NCBI GenBank assembly: GCA_019638625.1
Contig: JAHBTK010000007.1
Span: forward strand, 1 to 64,000
Direction of reading: 5' to 3'
DNA length: 64,000 bases
From: Chitinophagaceae bacterium
GTDB lineage: Bacteria > Bacteroidota > Bacteroidia > Chitinophagales > Chitinophagaceae
Shown: positions 59,920 through 64,000 of the stretch, in pieces
Position numbering within the stretch: position 1 is the stretch's first letter
How the letters are laid out: every line of letters begins with the position of its first letter
The notes under the pieces: generated by a model
What the model saw: only the letters and a program-made list of their open reading frames with translations
Told to the model about the DNA's origin: nothing
Databases searched by the model: none
Position numbers and translations under genes: made by a program

Positions 59920-59973
59920 AAAACCTGTGAGGTTTGCCGGGAGGGAAAGCTGCGCTGCAAACCTCACAGGTTC
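59920..59973. repeat. REP-like palindromic element, copy 3
   Basis: Arms AACCTGTGAGGTTTGC and GCAAACCTCACAGGTT pair perfectly; the centre has GCCGGGAGGG and GCTGCGCTGC. Compared with copies 1 and 2, several base pairs have changed on both arms together. It sits between the cardiolipin synthase stop codon and the Uma2 start. Confidence 0.8.
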
Positions 59974-59977
59974 ATAT

Positions 59978-61459
59978 CTACAACAACGGTGAAAGCAGGC
60001 GGGCGCAGGCATCCCCAAATTCTGCCATTTTTCCTCTTTTTCCCCATTCAACGGGATCTACTTCCTCGCTGTTTTCCAGGTCGGATAAAAAGGCCTTATG
60101 CAGCTCGCTGTTGATGCGGCTGCTGTACACTACCGCGTTGATCTCAAAGTTGAGGTCGAAGCTCCTTACATCCATATTAGCGGTACCGACCATACTGAGC
60201 GTATCATCTACCAGCATGGTTTTGGCATGTACAAAACCTTTCCGGTAAAGAAATATCCTGACACCGCTTTTGAGCAATTCCGAAAAATAGGATTTTGCCG
60301 CCGCGTTTACAATCCGGGAATCGGATATACCGGGCAGCAGCAGCCGGACATCCTTTCCGCTTAAAGCCGCCTTCACCAGGGCATCAAAAATGGAAGTATT
60401 AGGAATAAAATAAGGCGAAGTAATGTAAATCCGCTTCTTTGCCATTACAATAGCCGTAAAATAAGAAAGCATGATGCTGGAACGGGGATAATCCGGTCCG
60501 CCCGCCACGATCTGAACTAGGTCTTCCCCCACTTTATCTAAAAGATTACCGGGGAAGAGGGAACGGTCTACCTCCAGCTTATACCCGGAACAAAAATTCC
60601 AGTTGGCAATAAAATGATACTGCAGGTTGTTCACGGAAGCCCCTGTCAGTTTGAGATGGGTGTCCCGCCAATACAATGTACCCGGCGGCACATTGGTGTA
60701 TCTATCGGAAAAATTGATGCCCCCGAGAAAGGCGGTATGCCCGTCTATGATAATAATTTTCCGGTGGTCCCTGTAGTTCAGCCGGTTGGCGAGCGCATAT
60801 ATTTTGATCTCATAAAAGGGATAGATCTCTATGCCGGCGGCACGAAGCGCATTGAGTCTTTTTCGCTTCAACCCGCTGCTGCCGAAATCATCATATATGA
60901 ATCGTACTTTAACACCCCCTGCTGCCTTTCTCGTCAGTATTTCAAAAAACCTGTCCGCTACAACCCCTTCCTCCACTATATAGTATTCCAGGTGAATGAA
61001 ATGCTCCGCTTTTTCTAACGCTTCAAATACTGCCGGAAATTTCGCTTCCCCGTTTATCAGCAGTTCCGCTTTATTATAGGACAACATGCATTTAGAATCG
61101 TTCAGCAGCAACTGCACCATATCGTCTACATCCTTCAGCCGTTCCGCGTTGTCCATCAGTATCTGCAGGGAGCCGCTCATGATCCGCTCTTCCACCCTGC
61201 GAAACAGATTGTCATCCGCAATTACTTTCTTAGAATAAAGCCTTTCCTTCCGGTAGTTAATGCCGAATGAAAAATAAAAGACCGCCCCTACAACCGGCAG
61301 GATGATCACGAGCAACAGGTAAGCCAGCGTTTTTTCCGGACTGTGTGTATCCCTGATGATACGGTAGATCGTCACGGCATCCAGCAAAACAATTACCACC
61401 GCCAGGAATATGCCATAGTGGTTTACAATAAACTCCCATATGATCCTTAGGGTTTCCAC
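59978..61459 (-). CDS. cls: Cardiolipin synthase (phospholipase D family)
   Basis: 493 residues from a GTG start. Two N-terminal membrane helices (FLAVVIVLLDAVTIYRII and LAYLLLVIILPVVGAVFYFSFG) precede two HKD motifs, HRKIIIIDGHTAFLGG and HAKTMLVDDTLSMVGTANMD, which form one active site. It joins two phosphatidylglycerols to give cardiolipin and glycerol in the inner membrane. The GTG is 1 nt after the stop of the hydroxyacyl-CoA dehydrogenase gene, so translation is probably coupled. It may instead use another acceptor such as phosphatidylethanolamine. Confidence 0.93.
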   Translation of the reverse strand: METLRIIWEFIVNHYGIFLAVVIVLLDAVTIYRIIRDTHSPEKTLAYLLLVIILPVVGAVFYFSFGINYRKERLYSKKVIADDNLFRRVEERIMSGSLQILMDNAERLKDVDDMVQLLLNDSKCMLSYNKAELLINGEAKFPAVFEALEKAEHFIHLEYYIVEEGVVADRFFEILTRKAAGGVKVRFIYDDFGSSGLKRKRLNALRAAGIEIYPFYEIKIYALANRLNYRDHRKIIIIDGHTAFLGGINFSDRYTNVPPGTLYWRDTHLKLTGASVNNLQYHFIANWNFCSGYKLEVDRSLFPGNLLDKVGEDLVQIVAGGPDYPRSSIMLSYFTAIVMAKKRIYITSPYFIPNTSIFDALVKAALSGKDVRLLLPGISDSRIVNAAAKSYFSELLKSGVRIFLYRKGFVHAKTMLVDDTLSMVGTANMDVRSFDLNFEINAVVYSSRINSELHKAFLSDLENSEEVDPVEWGKRGKMAEFGDACARLLSPLL

Positions 61460-61460
61460 T

Positions 61461-62453
61461 TTATTTCCGGTTCCGTTTTAGCTTTTTCTTTACCACATCT
61501 TCCGGGTACTTCAGAGCCAGCTTCCTGATCTCATAAGTGAAATCAGTAAAGGTTTTCTCCCACAGCTCCGCTTCCTCCCTGGTGTAGGTATGAAAACCCT
61601 TTGCATTGGCTGTGCCCCGTCCTCCCTTCTTAACGATATCGTCTATCAGCCGGGGCACTTCCGTGCTGTTGCACAGGGTGGGCAGCAGGTCTTTCATCAC
61701 CGTGTGATAAGCAGGCACGCCCGTGAGGTCCATCCACCGGAATACCCCCACCAGGGTCATCCAGTAACCGGCATTATTACGGCAGGCCCTGTCCACATCC
61801 TCTACGGTAGCATATCCGTTCTCCACCAGGTAAATAGCCTCCCGGTAAGCTGCATACATAATGCGGTTGGTGATAAACCCCCGGATATCCTTGCGGACCA
61901 GTGTAGGCTCCTTGCCCCAACAATGAGAAAGCCTGTAGAGATATTCTCCTTTTTTGATATCACTTTTATTACCGCATATGATCTCCAGGAAACGGGTGGT
62001 ATGGGACGGCTCTGCCCAGTGTAATCCAAAGAAGCGGGCAGGATGCTTCACCTCCTCCTGCAACAGGCTGATCGGAATGGCAGAGGTATTACTGGTTAAA
62101 ACAGCGTTTTTGCTGATCACGGATTCTATCTTCTCATACACCTGCTTTTTGATATCCCTGTTCTCCAGGGTACATTCCACTACCAGTCCGCAACGGCGAA
62201 GCCGTCCGTAATCTTCGGTTATGGTCAACCGTTTTAAATAAAACTCCGGTGCATGCTTTATCAGTTTTTCTTTCAGCGAACGTTTCAGGTGTGCCTTAAT
62301 TCTTTTCTCTGCATGTTCCATATCAGACGCGATCGGTGCTACGGCAATTACCGTATGACCCGCTATCAAAAAGCAGGTAGCAATGCTGCAACCCATCAGT
62401 CCGAGTCCGACTACGCCGGCTTCAATGTCCGCAGGTTTTATTTTTTTGCTCAT
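61461..62453 (-). CDS. 3-hydroxyacyl-CoA dehydrogenase family protein
   Basis: 330 residues. The N-terminal Rossmann fold has VVGLGLMGCSIATCFLIAGHTVI and later ECTLENRDIKKQVYEKIE; the catalytic His is in FFGLHWAEPSHTTRFLEII, which replaces the more common HFFNP. The C-terminal 3HCDH helical domain has RGFITNRIMYAAYREAIYLVENGYATVEDVD. A role in fatty-acid oxidation is likely, but the HWAEP variant is also seen in L-gulonate-type and other hydroxyacid dehydrogenases, so the substrate is open. It begins the two-gene unit with cls. Confidence 0.85.
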   Translation of the reverse strand: MSKKIKPADIEAGVVGLGLMGCSIATCFLIAGHTVIAVAPIASDMEHAEKRIKAHLKRSLKEKLIKHAPEFYLKRLTITEDYGRLRRCGLVVECTLENRDIKKQVYEKIESVISKNAVLTSNTSAIPISLLQEEVKHPARFFGLHWAEPSHTTRFLEIICGNKSDIKKGEYLYRLSHCWGKEPTLVRKDIRGFITNRIMYAAYREAIYLVENGYATVEDVDRACRNNAGYWMTLVGVFRWMDLTGVPAYHTVMKDLLPTLCNSTEVPRLIDDIVKKGGRGTANAKGFHTYTREEAELWEKTFTDFTYEIRKLALKYPEDVVKKKLKRNRK

Positions 62454-62783
62454 CTTTATAACTGTTTTTATTCTTTAAACTTATTATCAGCCAGTTCCAT
62501 GTCCCCCTCAGGAGGGGGCTGCAACCCGCATCATCAGCAATTTACCACGGGGGAGGATGGAAGGAGCTCTCTTTCGTTGATACAGGCTCCGTCAAAATCC
62601 ACCCCCTCACGTATAACATTGATCTAACTCTAAGCTTCAACTCCCGCCAGCGGGGGACATGCCAGTCGCTGCTTGTGCCTGCCGGTTGTACCCTTATTGC
62701 GAGAACCTCAACTTTCTCACCGAAGGTAATTTTTCCCGGTAACAGTCCCCTGCTTCGCTAATAAATTGCAATATCCGTTCTTA
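62454..62783. other. Gene-free stretch between pepT and the hydroxyacyl-CoA dehydrogenase gene
   Basis: 330 nt without a credible gene on either strand. It holds a perfect hairpin CCCCCT-CAGG-AGGGGG at 62503..62518 and a second GC-rich patch with CCCGCCAGCGGG near 62643. No TAnnTTTG box was found for the downstream (minus-strand) operon. Confidence 0.45.
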
Positions 62784-64000
62784 TCAGCCTTCCGCTTTTT
62801 CTTCCCAGATCATAGCCAGGTGTACAATGGTCTGCACACTTTTTTCCATATCCTGTATGCTTACATATTCGTGCTTTCCGTGAAAGGCCATTTCACCGGT
62901 AAAGATATTGGGACAGGGTAATCCCATAAAGGATAACCTGGAACCGTCGGTTCCGCCTCTTGCACTGGTTCTTACCGGCTTTATACCGGCACGTTCAATG
63001 GCCAGCAGGGCATATTCGCTCACTTCCGGATGCAGGTCCAGCACCTCTTTCATATTCCTGTACTGTTCTCTTACTTCCATTGTTCCGGTGGCGCCGGGAT
63101 ATTTGGTAAGAACAGCTTTGAGCGTTTGCTCCAGTATGGTTTCATATTCTCCCAGCTTTCGTGTATTAAAGTCCCTGATGATAAACTCGATAGTGGCTTT
63201 TTCAGCGATGCCGCTCAGCTTCACCGGGTGTACAAACCCTTCCCTTCCTTCTGTTGTTTCCGGGCTTAGCCCATTAGCGGGCAACGCCTCCAGGAATCCT
63301 GCGGCCACTTTTAAAGCGTTCACCAGTTTGTTCTTTGCGTATCCCGGATGAGCGCTTACCCCATGAATGGTGATGGTAGCCGCATCAGCGGAAAATGTTT
63401 CATCCTCAAAGGTTCCTCTTTCACTGCCATCCAGGGTATAACCGAATTTGGCGCCAAGCTTTTGCATGTCTACCCTGTCCACGCCCCGGCCAATTTCCTC
63501 GTCTGGTGTAAACAGTATCCTTATATCGCCATGTTTCACTTCAGGATGATGTACCAGGAAGTGCACAAAATCCATTATCACGGCTACCCCCGCTTTGTCA
63601 TCAGCCCCCAGCAGGGTGGTACCCGAAGCCGTAATGATATCTTCTCCCTGTTTTTCCAGCAGGTAAGGGTGATCGGTAGTGGTGATGACCTGGCTGCTGT
63701 CATCAGGCAATACGATATCGTTTCCTGCATAACTCCAGTGAATGATGGGCTTCACCCCCGCTCCGCTGCAGTCTGAAGAAGTATCCACATGCGCACAATA
63801 ACAAATTACCGGCACTTTCCTGGAAGTATTGGCGGGTATGGTTGCATATACGTATCCATACTCATCCAGGGCCGCGTCGCTTATACCAAGCGCCTGCAAC
63901 TCATCCACCAGCACCCTTGATAGATCTTTTTGTTTTTCCGTGGAAGGAAAGCTCTTGGAGGCGGGGTCAGACTGTGTATCTATCTGTACGTATCTCAGGA
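62784..64000 (-). CDS. pepT: Peptidase T (tripeptide aminopeptidase), N-terminus beyond the window edge
   Basis: The minus-strand frame is open to the window edge, giving about 405 residues; a GTG at 63914 is internal. At the edge the sequence reads LRYVQIDTQSDP then PSTEKQKDLSRVLVDEL, the known PepT opening, so only a handful of residues are missing. Di-zinc site residues of the M20B family are in CYCAHVDTSSD, LLGADDKAGVAV and LFTPDEEIGRG, with the C-terminal RGGTDGSRLSFMGLPCPNIFTG. PepT removes the N-terminal residue from tripeptides in the cytoplasm. The 330 nt between it and the next gene suggest it is a separate transcription unit. Confidence 0.95.
   Translation of the reverse strand, partial: LRYVQIDTQSDPASKSFPSTEKQKDLSRVLVDELQALGISDAALDEYGYVYATIPANTSRKVPVICYCAHVDTSSDCSGAGVKPIIHWSYAGNDIVLPDDSSQVITTTDHPYLLEKQGEDIITASGTTLLGADDKAGVAVIMDFVHFLVHHPEVKHGDIRILFTPDEEIGRGVDRVDMQKLGAKFGYTLDGSERGTFEDETFSADAATITIHGVSAHPGYAKNKLVNALKVAAGFLEALPANGLSPETTEGREGFVHPVKLSGIAEKATIEFIIRDFNTRKLGEYETILEQTLKAVLTKYPGATGTMEVREQYRNMKEVLDLHPEVSEYALLAIERAGIKPVRTSARGGTDGSRLSFMGLPCPNIFTGEMAFHGKHEYVSIQDMEKSVQTIVHLAMIWEEKAEG

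Noticed and set aside
63912..63914. GTG as the start of PepT
   Set aside because: The frame upstream to the window edge encodes the conserved PepT opening (RYVQIDTQSDP), so the real start is outside the window.

Overview
This window comes from a Bacteroidota chromosome, most likely the Chitinophagaceae (genus not determinable by eye). The evidence is type IX secretion sorting domains, a SusC/SusD pair with a hybrid two-component regulator, a short RpoD without region 1.1, a DUF3276/PUR protein, the futalosine-pathway enzyme MqnA, and several intergenic regions carrying the Bacteroidota promoter (TTTG, about 18 nt, TAnnTTTG). No tRNA, rRNA, CRISPR array or prophage was seen.

Layout. 1-4.5 kb: the end of a T9SS-secreted protein, a nucleoside transporter and a secreted M43 metalloprotease. 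4.6-14 kb, mostly minus strand: thioredoxin, DnaE, a TMEM220-like membrane protein, a 36-residue bTHX ribosomal protein, HU, and an overlapping DUF2339-DUF3999-DUF4286 operon. 14-26.5 kb: outer-membrane barrel, TRIC-like channel, GMC oxidoreductase with a probable Fe-S motif, PurB/MqnA divergent pair, TerC, L31, a sugar-phosphate nucleotidyltransferase with PdeM, DUF6157, GreA, a hydroxyacid dehydrogenase, KsgA and PdxA. 26.8-32.6 kb, minus strand: PUR protein, ABC exporter, a four-helix-bundle (IVP-like) gene, Pgi and threonine aldolase. 32.8-34.4 kb: RpoD and a small secreted protein.

34.5-47.5 kb is a polysaccharide utilization locus. A hybrid sensor/AraC regulator faces divergently a SusC-SusD-GH43(x2)-GH-A-GH43-like set, probably for an arabinose/xylose-containing plant glycan. 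47.5-48.7 kb holds a GxxExxY (PD-(D/E)XK fold) gene inside degenerate direct repeats. 48.8-57.9 kb has a second small secreted protein, paralogous to the one at 34 kb, then rpoB and rpoC without the usual L10-L7/L12 genes upstream. 58-64 kb: OmpH/Skp-like protein, GNAT, Uma2, cardiolipin synthase, a hydroxyacyl-CoA dehydrogenase and the bulk of PepT, which runs off the right edge.

The most unusual signals are between genes. A palindromic REP-like element occurs three times with compensating stem changes. Two single-gene cassettes (four-helix bundle and GxxExxY) are framed by their own repeat families. The two small secreted paralogs share a conserved upstream dyad (CGATAA-N7-TTATCG) at exactly 83 nt from their aligned starts. 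All family assignments rest on motif recognition by eye; no database search was run.
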